A stretch of DNA of 64,000 nucleotides from Mycolicibacterium sp. CH28. Its GTDB lineage: Bacteria > Actinomycetota > Actinomycetes > Mycobacteriales > Mycobacteriaceae. The stretch spans positions 62,001 through 126,000 of the forward strand of contig NZ_SRLQ01000017.1 of assembly GCF_004745805.1 (NCBI RefSeq), given 5' to 3'. Each line of letters opens with the position of its first letter. The first letter of the stretch is position 1. Of this stretch, positions 34,326-41,440 are shown piece after piece. Under the pieces are notes generated by a model. That model searched no databases. It had not been told where the DNA came from and was given only the letters and a program-made list of their open reading frames with translations. The position numbers and the translations under genes are program-made.

Positions 34326-34928
34326 GTGAGCGCCACCGACCGGGCTAATGCACTGCCGGTCTCCGCGCCGCAAGAACGCGGCGACGCCGCCCGTAACCGG
34401 CTGTTGCTGCTCGACGCCGCCCGTACGCTGATCGCCGAGCACGGCGCCGATGCCGTCTCGATGGACGATATCGCGGTCGCCGCGGGTGTGGGCAAAGGCA
34501 CTGTGTTCCGCCGCTTCGGCAGCCGGGCCGGGCTGATGATGGTGCTGCTGGACGAGGACGAACGCGCCATCCAGCAGGCGTTCCTCTTCGGACCCCCGCC
34601 GCTGGGTCCCGACGCTCCGCCGCTGGATCGCCTGGTGGCCTTCGGACGCGAGCGGCTTCGGTTCGTCCAGACCCACAGCACCCTGCTCTCGGAGACCAAC
34701 CGAGACCCCGAAACCCGCTACAGCGCACCATTCGCCGTCCAACACACCCACATCCGGGTGCTGCTGGCCGCCGCGGGAACCACCGGCGATCTCGACGCCC
34801 AAGCCGATGCACTACAGGCGCTCCTCGATGCCGACTACGTCACCCACCAACTCCTCGATCGCGGCCAGACTCTGGACAGCCTCGGCGACGCCTGGGAAGG
34901 CGTCGCACGCAAGCTGTGCGGGAAGTGA
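34326..34928 (+). CDS. TetR-family regulator (Rv3055 homologue)
   Basis: A 200-residue repressor. The HTH lies at about residues 20-65: NRLLLLDAARTLIAEHGADA, then IAVAAGVGKGTVFRRFGSRA. GTG 34326 has TAAAGT ending seven bases upstream, a leaderless layout. It should control itself and the divergent FMN reductase through the palindrome at 34278-34297. Its TGA overlaps the dinB start (GTGA), so the polymerase is expressed from the same mRNA and may share this control. Confidence 0.88.
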   Translation: MSATDRANALPVSAPQERGDAARNRLLLLDAARTLIAEHGADAVSMDDIAVAAGVGKGTVFRRFGSRAGLMMVLLDEDERAIQQAFLFGPPPLGPDAPPLDRLVAFGRERLRFVQTHSTLLSETNRDPETRYSAPFAVQHTHIRVLLAAAGTTGDLDAQADALQALLDADYVTHQLLDRGQTLDSLGDAWEGVARKLCGK

Positions 34929-35962
34929 GCACCGCCGAGCCCCGCGACTGGGTCCTGCATGTGGACCTCGATCAGTTCCTGGCCTCCGTCGAGCTGCGCC
35001 GCCATCCCGAATTGGTGGGACTGCCGGTCATCGTCGGCGGCAGCGGTGATCCCACCGAAGCCCGCAAGGTGGTGACCTGCGCATCGTATGAAGCCCGCGG
35101 CTTCGGCGTGCACGCCGGAATGCCGTTGCGCAGCGCGGCACGTCGCTGTCCGGAGGCGACATTCCTGCCCTCCGATCCGCCCGCCTACGACGAGGCATCG
35201 GATCAGGTGATGGGATTGCTGCGCGATCTGGGCCATCCCGTCGAAGTATGGGGCTGGGACGAGGCCTATATCGGGGCCAGGGTCGCCGATCCGGTGGAGC
35301 TGGCCGAGCGCATCCGCGCGGTGGTCACGGCCGAGGCGGGGCTGGCGTGCTCAGTGGGGATCAGCGACAACAAGCAGCGCGCGAAGGTCGCGACCGGATT
35401 CGCCAAACCCGATGGCGTGTACCAACTCACCGACGCCAACTGGATGGACGTCATGGGCGCGCGGCCGGTCGACGCGCTCTGGAGCGTGGGCCCCAAGACC
35501 GCGAAAAAGCTGGGCGGCCTTGGCATCACCACGGTGTGGGAGTTGGCGCACACCGATGCCGAACGCCTCACCGCGGCATTCGGGCCCCGCACCGGACTGT
35601 GGTTGCTATTGCTGGCCAAGGGCGGCGGGGACTCGACGGTCAGCGCCGATCCGTGGATCCCCCGCTCGCGCAGCCACGTAACGACATTTCCGCACGACCT
35701 GACCGAGCGCGCCGACATGGACGCCGCCGTCGTCGACCTGGCTCGTCAGGCGCTGGCCGATGTGGTGGCCCAACAGCGGATGGTCACCCGAGTTGCGGTT
35801 ACGGTGCGTACCAACACCTTCTACACCCGCACCAAGATCCGCAAGCTGACGCAGCCCAGCACCGACGCCGACGTCATCACCGCCGCGGCCCTGCAGGTGC
35901 TGGACCTGTTCGAGCTCGACCGTCCCGTACGCCTGTTGGGTGTGCGCCTGGAATTACTGTGA
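34925..35962 (+). CDS. dinB: Y-family DNA polymerase IV (DinB2/DinP)
   Basis: A 345-residue translesion polymerase. Catalytic acids lie in LHVDLDQFLASVELRRHP and WGWDEAYIGARV (usually SxDEAY in the family); YEARGFGVHAGMPL is the fingers region and the helix-hairpin-helix follows around WSVGPKTAKKLGGLGI. It is the homologue of M. tuberculosis DinP (Rv3056). It lacks a beta-clamp-binding C-terminal motif of the QLxLF type, ending LLGVRLELL. GTG start overlaps the TetR stop codon, so it is coupled to a small-molecule regulator rather than to a visible LexA box. Confidence 0.9.
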   Translation: MSTAEPRDWVLHVDLDQFLASVELRRHPELVGLPVIVGGSGDPTEARKVVTCASYEARGFGVHAGMPLRSAARRCPEATFLPSDPPAYDEASDQVMGLLRDLGHPVEVWGWDEAYIGARVADPVELAERIRAVVTAEAGLACSVGISDNKQRAKVATGFAKPDGVYQLTDANWMDVMGARPVDALWSVGPKTAKKLGGLGITTVWELAHTDAERLTAAFGPRTGLWLLLLAKGGGDSTVSADPWIPRSRSHVTTFPHDLTERADMDAAVVDLARQALADVVAQQRMVTRVAVTVRTNTFYTRTKIRKLTQPSTDADVITAAALQVLDLFELDRPVRLLGVRLELL

Positions 35963-36012
35963 TTTCGGCGCGCAAACCGCCGCGTAGCGAACGAAACCGC
36001 GCCGAAACCGCT
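35961..36012. terminator. bidirectional hairpin; copy 2 of the dispersed palindromic element
   Basis: GATTTCGGCGCGCAAACCGC begins the element, which ends in CGCGCCGAAACCGCT and lies exactly between the convergent dinB and SDR stop codons. Its reverse complement aligns with the element at 13915-13969 through stem and loop (GTTCGCT then GCGGCGGTTT), so the two are copies of one sequence in opposite orientation. Confidence 0.7.
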
Positions 36013-36880
36013 ATGTCGGCGGCAGGAAGTTCGCCCCGCGGGGCCGTAACGCTCGGGTGAAGAACACGTTCACCCGGGTCATCGCCACGCTGTAGGGCCA
36101 CCACGCCAGCCGCTTGAAGGCATAGAAGGCCCTGATGTCCGGCGAGGTGTAGATCAGGTAGCGGTTCTTGGCGATCCCCGCCAGGATCTTGTCGGCGACC
36201 GTCTCTGCGGTCACCGCGTGGCCACTGAACAATCTCACCCACCGCTGCACCTTCGGGTGCTCGCGGTCCACGCCTGCGATGTGCACCGTGTCCACCAGTG
36301 GGGTGTTGACGGCGCCGGGGACCACCACCGACACCCCGATGCGATGCCGGGCCAGGTCGAAGCGCAGCACCTCCGAGAGGCCCCGCAGCCCGAACTTGCT
36401 GGCGCTGTAGGCCGCATGCCACGGCAAGGCCACCAGGCCCGCCGCCGAGGAGACGTTGACCAGGTGTCCGCCGCGACCGGCGGCCATCATCGGCGGGAGG
36501 AACGTCTCGATGACGTGGATGGGCCCCATCAGGTTGACGTCGATCATCGACCGCCAGTGTTGGTGGGTCAGCTGCTCGACGGTGCCCCACGCCGATATCC
36601 CGGCGATGTTCATCACGACGTCCATGGCGCCGTGGCGGGTGTGGATGTCGGCGGCGAAGTGCGCGACCTCGTGGTAGTCGGCGATATCGAGGGCACGATG
36701 CTGTGGCACGTCGGCGCCCAGAGCCCGCGCGTCGGCCACGGTCTGGACCAGGCCGTCGGCGTTGACATCGGTCAGATACAGCTCCGCGCCGGCGCGCGCC
36801 AGCCGAAGTGCGGTGGCCCGGCCGATGCCACTGGCCGCGCCGGTGATGAACACCCGCTTGCCCGCGTAGTTGTCGACCAT
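36011..36880 (-). CDS. short-chain dehydrogenase/reductase (Rv3057c homologue)
   Basis: A 289-residue classical SDR. The cofactor motif is FITGAASGIGRATALRLA, NIAG stabilises the core (MNIAGISAWG), the catalytic Ser lies in VNVSSAAGLVALPW, and YSASK supplies Tyr and Lys. TDVNADGL after the second strand suggests NAD(H) preference. A hydrophobic C terminus (AFYAFKRLAWWPYSVAM) may associate with membrane. It is in an operon with the upstream TetR gene, three bases apart, and homologous to Rv3057c. Confidence 0.9.
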   Translation of the reverse strand: MVDNYAGKRVFITGAASGIGRATALRLARAGAELYLTDVNADGLVQTVADARALGADVPQHRALDIADYHEVAHFAADIHTRHGAMDVVMNIAGISAWGTVEQLTHQHWRSMIDVNLMGPIHVIETFLPPMMAAGRGGHLVNVSSAAGLVALPWHAAYSASKFGLRGLSEVLRFDLARHRIGVSVVVPGAVNTPLVDTVHIAGVDREHPKVQRWVRLFSGHAVTAETVADKILAGIAKNRYLIYTSPDIRAFYAFKRLAWWPYSVAMTRVNVFFTRALRPRGANFLPPT

Positions 36881-36883
36881 GGG

Positions 36884-37522
36884 CTAGTCGCCGACCTGCC
36901 CACCCCAGAGGGCATGCAGCCACAGCTGCTCCAGGATCCGCACGGATCGGTCCACGTCGCGGTCGGGTCCGATGAACGGGCTCTCGCTGGACAACGTGAA
37001 GGCGGTCGTCGCGACGAGGGTCCGCACCAGACCCTGGATGTCGTCGGTGATCGGGTCGGCGGTGCCGTTGCGGATCTCTGCCTCGACGATCGGCACGATC
37101 TGGTTGACGGTCTTGTCGATGAAACCGTCCAGCAAATCGCGGATCTCGGCGTCGGTGTGGCGGGCGGCGTTGCAGGCCGACATCACCGGGTCGTTGTGGG
37201 CGTACACCGCTGCGGCGCTGCGCACCATCCGCTTGGCGAACGCCGTCGGCGTCTCCTCGGCTCCGCGGGGAGCGAACGAGTGGGTGAGCTCCTCCAGCTC
37301 CCGTCCGGCCTTACCCAGGATCTGGGCGAGCACGGCGTACTTGGAGTCGAAATAGAAGTAGAACCCCGAGCGCGCGACACCGGCGCGGTCACTGATGGTG
37401 CTGACCGATAGTTCGGCGAAGGGTTTTTCCTGGAGTAGTTCGCGAACGGCCTGGACGATGGCATGCCGCTGCTTGTCGCCGCGGCGTCGCGGCGCCTCGA
37501 CGGAGTCCTGTCGGGCGGTCAC
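36884..37522 (-). CDS. TetR-family regulator (Rv3058c homologue)
   Basis: A 212-residue repressor: HTH at about residues 15-60 (KQRHAIVQAVRELLQEKPFA, then ISDRAGVARSGFYFYFDSKY). The start VTARQDSVEAP follows an AAGGTGAA ribosome binding site; a GTG five codons earlier is possible. It is divergent from cyp136 and cotranscribed with the SDR gene. An inverted repeat CTTGAC/GTCAAG between the divergent genes is the probable operator. Confidence 0.86.
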   Translation of the reverse strand: MTARQDSVEAPRRRGDKQRHAIVQAVRELLQEKPFAELSVSTISDRAGVARSGFYFYFDSKYAVLAQILGKAGRELEELTHSFAPRGAEETPTAFAKRMVRSAAAVYAHNDPVMSACNAARHTDAEIRDLLDGFIDKTVNQIVPIVEAEIRNGTADPITDDIQGLVRTLVATTAFTLSSESPFIGPDRDVDRSVRILEQLWLHALWGGQVGD

Positions 37523-37558
37523 CCGTTCACCTTGCACCACGCCACGGCCGAAAGAAAA

Positions 37559-37574
37559 CTTGACATGCGTCAAG
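37559..37574. promoter_or_regulatory. TetR operator overlapping the cyp136 promoter
   Basis: CTTGACATGCGTCAAG has perfect 6-bp arms around a 4-base centre, in the divergent TetR/cyp136 promoter. It contains TTGACA (37560-37565), a consensus -35, with a -10-like GAGGAT about 18 bp downstream, so a bound repressor would occlude cyp136 transcription. Confidence 0.6.
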
Positions 37575-37662
37575 AAAGTTGGTGAGGATAGGGCCACGTG
37601 TGGTGCCGGCCACACGTCAAGCCGGCCCGGACCGCCCGTCCCCCTTTGATCGAGGAGCGTTG

Positions 37663-39144
37663 ATGGCCACCATCAGTACCCCGCACTACCTGCTGGACCA
37701 GGCCCGCCGCAGGTTCACTCCCACGCTGAACACGATCCCCGGGATGGGTGCGGTCGAGAAGCGGCTGCGGGAGCGCGACTGGCCGCAGTTCAGGCTGGCC
37801 GACGCCCCCGCCGGCAGCGGCCTGAAGACCGTGATGGGCGATTCCGGCCTGCCGCTGCTGGGCCACATGGTCGAGACATTCCGCGGCGGGCCGGACTACC
37901 TGATGCACGTCTACCGCAAGTACGGGCCCATCCACTACGCCTACTCGCCCGCCCTGCCCGCCGTCACGGCGCTGGGACCCGACGCCACCCAGGCGGTGTT
38001 CACCAACAAGAACAAGGACTTCTCGCAGAAGGGGTGGCACCCGGTCATCGGCCCGTTCTTCAATCGCGGCCTGATGATGCTCGACTTCGAAGAGCACATG
38101 TACCACCGCCGGATCATGCAGGAGGCGTTCACCCGCACTCGGCTGTCCGGCTACGTCGAGCACATCGACCGGGTCGCCTCGCAGGTGATCGCCGATGACT
38201 GGGTGACCAACGACCCGCGCTTCCTGTTCCACCCGGCCATCAAGGAGCTCACCCTCGACATCGCCTCGGTGGTGTTCATGGGCCACGAGCCCGGTTCGGA
38301 CCACGAGCTGGTGACCAAGGTGAACCAGGCGTTCACGACGACCACCCGGGCGGGCGGCGCGATCATCCGCACGTCGCTGCCGCCGTTCAAGTGGTGGCGC
38401 GGCCTGCAGGCCCGCAAGGCGCTGGAGGACTACTTCGTCGAGCGGCTCAAGGAACGCCGCGACGCCAAGGGCACCGACATGCTGACGGTGCTGTGCCACA
38501 CCGCCGACGAGGACGGCAACACCTTCACCGATGCCGACATCGTCAACCACATGATCTTCCTGATGATGGCCGCTCACGACACGTCGACGTCGACGCTGAC
38601 CACGATGGTCCACCAGCTGGCCGCCAACCCGCAGTGGCAGGAGCGCTGCCGCGACGAGTCGGCGCGGCTCGGCGACGGTCCACTCGACATCGAGGCCCTG
38701 GAGAAGCTGGAAACGCTGGACTTGGTGATCAACGAGTCGCTGCGGATGGTCACCCCACTGCCGTTCAACGTGCGCCAAGCCATCCGCGACACCGAGTTGC
38801 TGGGCTACTTCATCCCGGCTGGCACCAACGTCAACGTCTGGCCCGGGCTCAACCACCGGCTACCGGAACTGTGGACCGATCCGGAGAAGTTCGACCCGGA
38901 TCGCTTCGCCGAACCCCGTTCCGAGCACAAGCGTCACCGCTACGCGTTCGCCCCGTTCGGCGGTGGTGCGCACAAGTGCATCGGCATGGTGTTCGGGCAG
39001 CTGGAGATCAAGACCGTCATCCACCGACTGCTGCGCAAGTACCGGCTGGAGTTGCCCCACCCCGGCTACCAGCCGCACTACGACTACGCCGGTATGCCGG
39101 TGCCGATCGACGGCATGCCGATCGTGCTGCGCCCGCTGCACTGA
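37663..39144 (+). CDS. cyp136: cytochrome P450 CYP136
   Basis: A 493-residue P450. I-helix oxygen-activation motif MMAAHDTSTSTLT, ExxR in NESLRMVTPLPFNVR, and heme-binding FAPFGGGAHKCIGMVF (Cys439). The ATG at 37663 has a GGAG ribosome binding site and gives the length of M. tuberculosis CYP136 (Rv3059). The physiological substrate is unknown. It ends the block syntenic with Rv3034c-Rv3059, and is controlled by the divergent TetR regulator by inference. Confidence 0.93.
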   Translation: MATISTPHYLLDQARRRFTPTLNTIPGMGAVEKRLRERDWPQFRLADAPAGSGLKTVMGDSGLPLLGHMVETFRGGPDYLMHVYRKYGPIHYAYSPALPAVTALGPDATQAVFTNKNKDFSQKGWHPVIGPFFNRGLMMLDFEEHMYHRRIMQEAFTRTRLSGYVEHIDRVASQVIADDWVTNDPRFLFHPAIKELTLDIASVVFMGHEPGSDHELVTKVNQAFTTTTRAGGAIIRTSLPPFKWWRGLQARKALEDYFVERLKERRDAKGTDMLTVLCHTADEDGNTFTDADIVNHMIFLMMAAHDTSTSTLTTMVHQLAANPQWQERCRDESARLGDGPLDIEALEKLETLDLVINESLRMVTPLPFNVRQAIRDTELLGYFIPAGTNVNVWPGLNHRLPELWTDPEKFDPDRFAEPRSEHKRHRYAFAPFGGGAHKCIGMVFGQLEIKTVIHRLLRKYRLELPHPGYQPHYDYAGMPVPIDGMPIVLRPLH

Positions 39145-39178
39145 CGTTCACCAGCCGAGATCGACGAACTATCGGGAT

Positions 39179-39685
39179 CTACTCGACTTTCCCTGGCGAG
39201 ACGTGAGTTTGGGTGAGCAGGCGATTCGTGCAGGCGATGACCGCGCGTAACGCCGACTGGGTGGGGTCCTCGGACCAGCCCATCGCCCATTCGCGGCGCT
39301 GCCCGTCGCAGCCCTGGATGAAGGTCGCGGTGTCCGCGCCGGAGGCCAGCTGGTGAAAGCGGGTCATCTCCACCCCGATCCCCCGCTCGTAGAGCATCGC
39401 GGTCAGCGCGGCGACCGGCCCGCCGGCATGGGCGATCGCGGTCTCGATCCGGTCACCGATCGCCAGGGTGGCTCGGAACCGGCGCGGCTGCGGGCCCAGC
39501 CGGGACGCCGAGCGGTGGGCGTCATCGCACTGCCAGGAGCCGAGCCGAACCGGCCCACCGCTCGGGCTGTAGGCGGCGACGAACGCGCTCCACGGCATGC
39601 CTTCGACATGTTCGCGCAGCCCGCTGGGCAGCGGGGCGCAAAAACGAGGTGTCCAATCGGAAATGGGAGTGCTGTGCGGAGTCAT
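39179..39685 (-). CDS. stand-alone LeuA regulatory/dimerisation-domain-like protein
   Basis: A 168-residue protein resembling only the C-terminal allosteric domain of 2-isopropylmalate synthase. Compare FRATLAIGDRIETAIAHAGG and GPVAALTAMLYERGIGVEM with the LeuA leucine-binding fold, then TATFIQGCDGQRREWAMGW and DPTQSALRAVIACTNRLL with the LeuA ending ASLRAVVSAVNR. The catalytic TIM barrel is missing. It could bind leucine or modulate full-length LeuA. The 5' leader encodes a short peptide with Leu-Val-Val-Val and a large hairpin, linking expression to branched-chain amino acid supply. Confidence 0.72.
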   Translation of the reverse strand: MTPHSTPISDWTPRFCAPLPSGLREHVEGMPWSAFVAAYSPSGGPVRLGSWQCDDAHRSASRLGPQPRRFRATLAIGDRIETAIAHAGGPVAALTAMLYERGIGVEMTRFHQLASGADTATFIQGCDGQRREWAMGWSEDPTQSALRAVIACTNRLLTQTHVSPGKVE

Positions 39686-39719
39686 GGATTCGGTCTTCTC
39701 GTCGAGTTGAGGTGACCGA

Positions 39720-39788
39720 CGTCGTAGCTTCGACCCACAGCGGGGGGTCGGTCTGGATCAGACCCCGCTGCGGGTAGCTACTACGACG
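39720..39788 (-). promoter_or_regulatory. attenuator-like hairpin in the leader of the LeuA-like gene
   Basis: Nested complementary arms: CGTCGTAGCT (39720-39729) with 39776-39788, ACCCACAGCGG (39733-39743) with CCGCTGCGGGT (39765-39775), and GGTCTG (39750-39755) with CAGACC (39759-39764). The leader-peptide codons for Val-Val-Ala-Thr lie in the 5' arm and its stop codon in the loop, so ribosome position would decide folding. Confidence 0.6.
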
Positions 39789-39802
39789 AGCGCACTGTGC
39801 AC
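39758..39802 (-). CDS. leader peptide (14 aa, branched-chain amino acid codons)
   Basis: GTG at 39802 opens VHSALVVVATRSGV and stops at TGA (39758-39760). Four consecutive Leu/Val codons followed by Ala-Thr resemble leader peptides of ilv/leu attenuators. The start lies seven bases after a -10 hexamer, so the mRNA probably begins at the GTG and the leader peptide is leaderless. The last codons fall inside the 5' arm of the hairpin at 39720-39788. Confidence 0.55.
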   Translation of the reverse strand: MHSALVVVATRSGV

Positions 39803-39809
39803 GTTCGCG

Positions 39810-39839
39810 ATGGTAGACCTCGCCGCGCGAACCGTGCAA
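39810..39839 (-). promoter_or_regulatory. promoter of the leader peptide/LeuA-like transcript
   Basis: On the minus strand, -35 TTGCAC (39834-39839) is separated by 18 bp from -10 TACCAT (39810-39815). The expected start point is at or beside the GTG of the leader peptide at 39802. Confidence 0.55.
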
Positions 39840-39856
39840 ACACGTTTCGGTACGGC

Positions 39857-39877
39857 CTTCATCGAATCTTCATCGAA
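39857..39877. promoter_or_regulatory. 11-bp-spaced direct repeat (CTTCATCGAA twice)
   Basis: CTTCATCGAA occurs at 39857-39866 and 39868-39877, one base apart, so the repeat period is 11 bp. This is the layout bound by OmpR/PhoB-type response regulators. It lies about 95 bp upstream of the DUF305 lipoprotein gene and about 20 bp upstream of the divergent leader promoter. Confidence 0.5.
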
Positions 39878-39969
39878 GGACTAGGGAAGCCCTATCGGCG
39901 GCGACCACTCTCGGAGAGGACGACGCGTGCGGCACCCTGCCCGCGCGAACGAGGAAGGACACATCGACG

Positions 39970-40647
39970 ATGCAGACCCGGTCCCTGGTGCTCGCAGCGA
40001 GCGCGCTGGCGGCAACGGTTGCGCTCAGCGCCTGTGGCAATCCGACGAAAACGGCGACCAGCAGCACCGTGAGTGCCACCGCGGTGGCGACCACCACCAC
40101 CGCGGGCGATCAGGCGCACGACAACGCCGACGTCCAGTTCACCCAGCGCATGATTCCCCACCACCAGCAGGCCATCGAGATGAGCGACGCCATCCTGGCC
40201 AAGCAGGGTATCGACCCGCGAGTGGTCGCCCTGGCCAATCAGATCAAGGCGGCTCAGGGCCCCGAGATCACCCAGATGCAGGGCTGGCTCACCCAGTGGG
40301 GGGTGCCGGCCATGCCGATGACGCCCGGCGACATGGGTGACATGCCCGGGCACGACGGCACGACGGGGATGCCGGGGATGCCGGGCCACGACGGGATGCC
40401 GGGCATGGACATGGGCTCCGGCATGATGTCGCCCGCGGACATGACGGCCCTGCAGAACGCGCAGGGTGTGGCGGCCAGCAAGCTATTCCTGACCCAGATG
40501 ATCCAGCATCACCAGGGTGCGATCACGATGTCGCAGCAGGAGATCACCTCGGGTCAGTACCCGGCCACCGTCGAGCTGGCCAAGTCGATCACGGGGAGCC
40601 AGCAGAAGGAGATCGACCAGATGAACGCGATCCTGGCGACGCTGTGA
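39970..40647 (+). CDS. DUF305 Met/His-rich lipoprotein
   Basis: A 225-residue exported lipoprotein with lipobox LSAC (Cys22). Two DUF305 half-domains carry the paired-His motifs FTQRMIPHHQQAIEMSD and LTQMIQHHQGAITMSQQE; between them is a methionine- and histidine-rich linker of about 35 residues (MPGHDG repeated). Met/His motifs of this type bind copper or other soft metals at the cell surface; a role in metal handling is inferred. The ribosome binding site is GAGGAAGG. The last 59 bp overlap the 3' end of the convergent amidase gene. Confidence 0.88.
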   Translation: MQTRSLVLAASALAATVALSACGNPTKTATSSTVSATAVATTTTAGDQAHDNADVQFTQRMIPHHQQAIEMSDAILAKQGIDPRVVALANQIKAAQGPEITQMQGWLTQWGVPAMPMTPGDMGDMPGHDGTTGMPGMPGHDGMPGMDMGSGMMSPADMTALQNAQGVAASKLFLTQMIQHHQGAITMSQQEITSGQYPATVELAKSITGSQQKEIDQMNAILATL

Positions 40648-41440
40648 GGCTGCGACGGGACTGCTCGGCGGCGGTGACGAAGGCGGAGAACAGCCGCATC
40701 CGGTCGGCTTCCGGACCGTATTCGTCCTCCGGGTGCCACTGCACGCCAAGGTAGAAGCGGCCCGGATCCTCCACCGCCTCCACGATGCCGTCCAGGGCGC
40801 GGGCGGCGACCACCAGACCGTCGCCCACCCGGTCGACAGCCTGGTGATGGCCCGAGCGGCCGATCACGCGGTCGGCGCCAAGAATCGAGGACAGCCGGGT
40901 GCCCGCGACGATGTCGATCGGCTCGTCCACGAATTCCGGCTCGCCCGGGCCACCGTGGTGCAGCGCGTAGTCGGCGATATCGGGGATGAGGGTGCCGCCC
41001 CGCACGACGTTGAGCAGTTGAGATCCCCGACAGATCCCGAAGATCGGGCGATCCGCGGCCTCGGCGGTCGCGATCGCAGTGAAGGCGTCACGGTCGGCAC
41101 GCACGTCGACACCGTAGGCGGCCGGGTTGGGCGCCGTGGCGCCGTAGCAACTGCCGTCGACGTCCCCGCCGCCCAGCAATAGCAGTCCGTCGAAACTGGC
41201 TGCGGCGCTTGGGTCGTCGAGCGCGGTCGAGGTGTCCCACAGTTCGTAGGTGGCGCCCAGCTGGACCAAAGTGGTCAGCGCCAGCCGGGTGAACCGCCGA
41301 ATGAGTTCGACGTCGGCGGCACTGATGCCCGGGAAGTTCAGCGAGGCCAGCACGCAGACATGCGCGCGAATCACGCTGGGAGTCGGCAGATCCGGGATGA
41401 CATCTTCACGGCGGACCCGGACATCGGTGGTCATCGGCAC
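40589..41440 (-). CDS. class I glutamine amidotransferase-like hydrolase (PuuD-type), copy 1
   Basis: A 283-residue peptidase C26 protein. The catalytic Cys lies in PIFGICRGSQLLNVVRGG and His/Glu in FYLGVQWHPEDEYG. PuuD-type enzymes hydrolyse gamma-glutamyl-GABA; in this locus it would release an amino acid formed from a gamma-glutamylated amine intermediate. It is the last gene of the amine-catabolic operon; its end runs 59 bp into the convergent DUF305 gene. ATG 41434 (MTTDVRV) is an alternative start. A basic Ser/Arg-rich tail after residue 255 is probably a by-product of the overlap. Confidence 0.85.
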   Translation of the reverse strand: MPMTTDVRVRREDVIPDLPTPSVIRAHVCVLASLNFPGISAADVELIRRFTRLALTTLVQLGATYELWDTSTALDDPSAAASFDGLLLLGGGDVDGSCYGATAPNPAAYGVDVRADRDAFTAIATAEAADRPIFGICRGSQLLNVVRGGTLIPDIADYALHHGGPGEPEFVDEPIDIVAGTRLSSILGADRVIGRSGHHQAVDRVGDGLVVAARALDGIVEAVEDPGRFYLGVQWHPEDEYGPEADRMRLFSAFVTAAEQSRRSLTASPGSRSSGRSPSAGSP

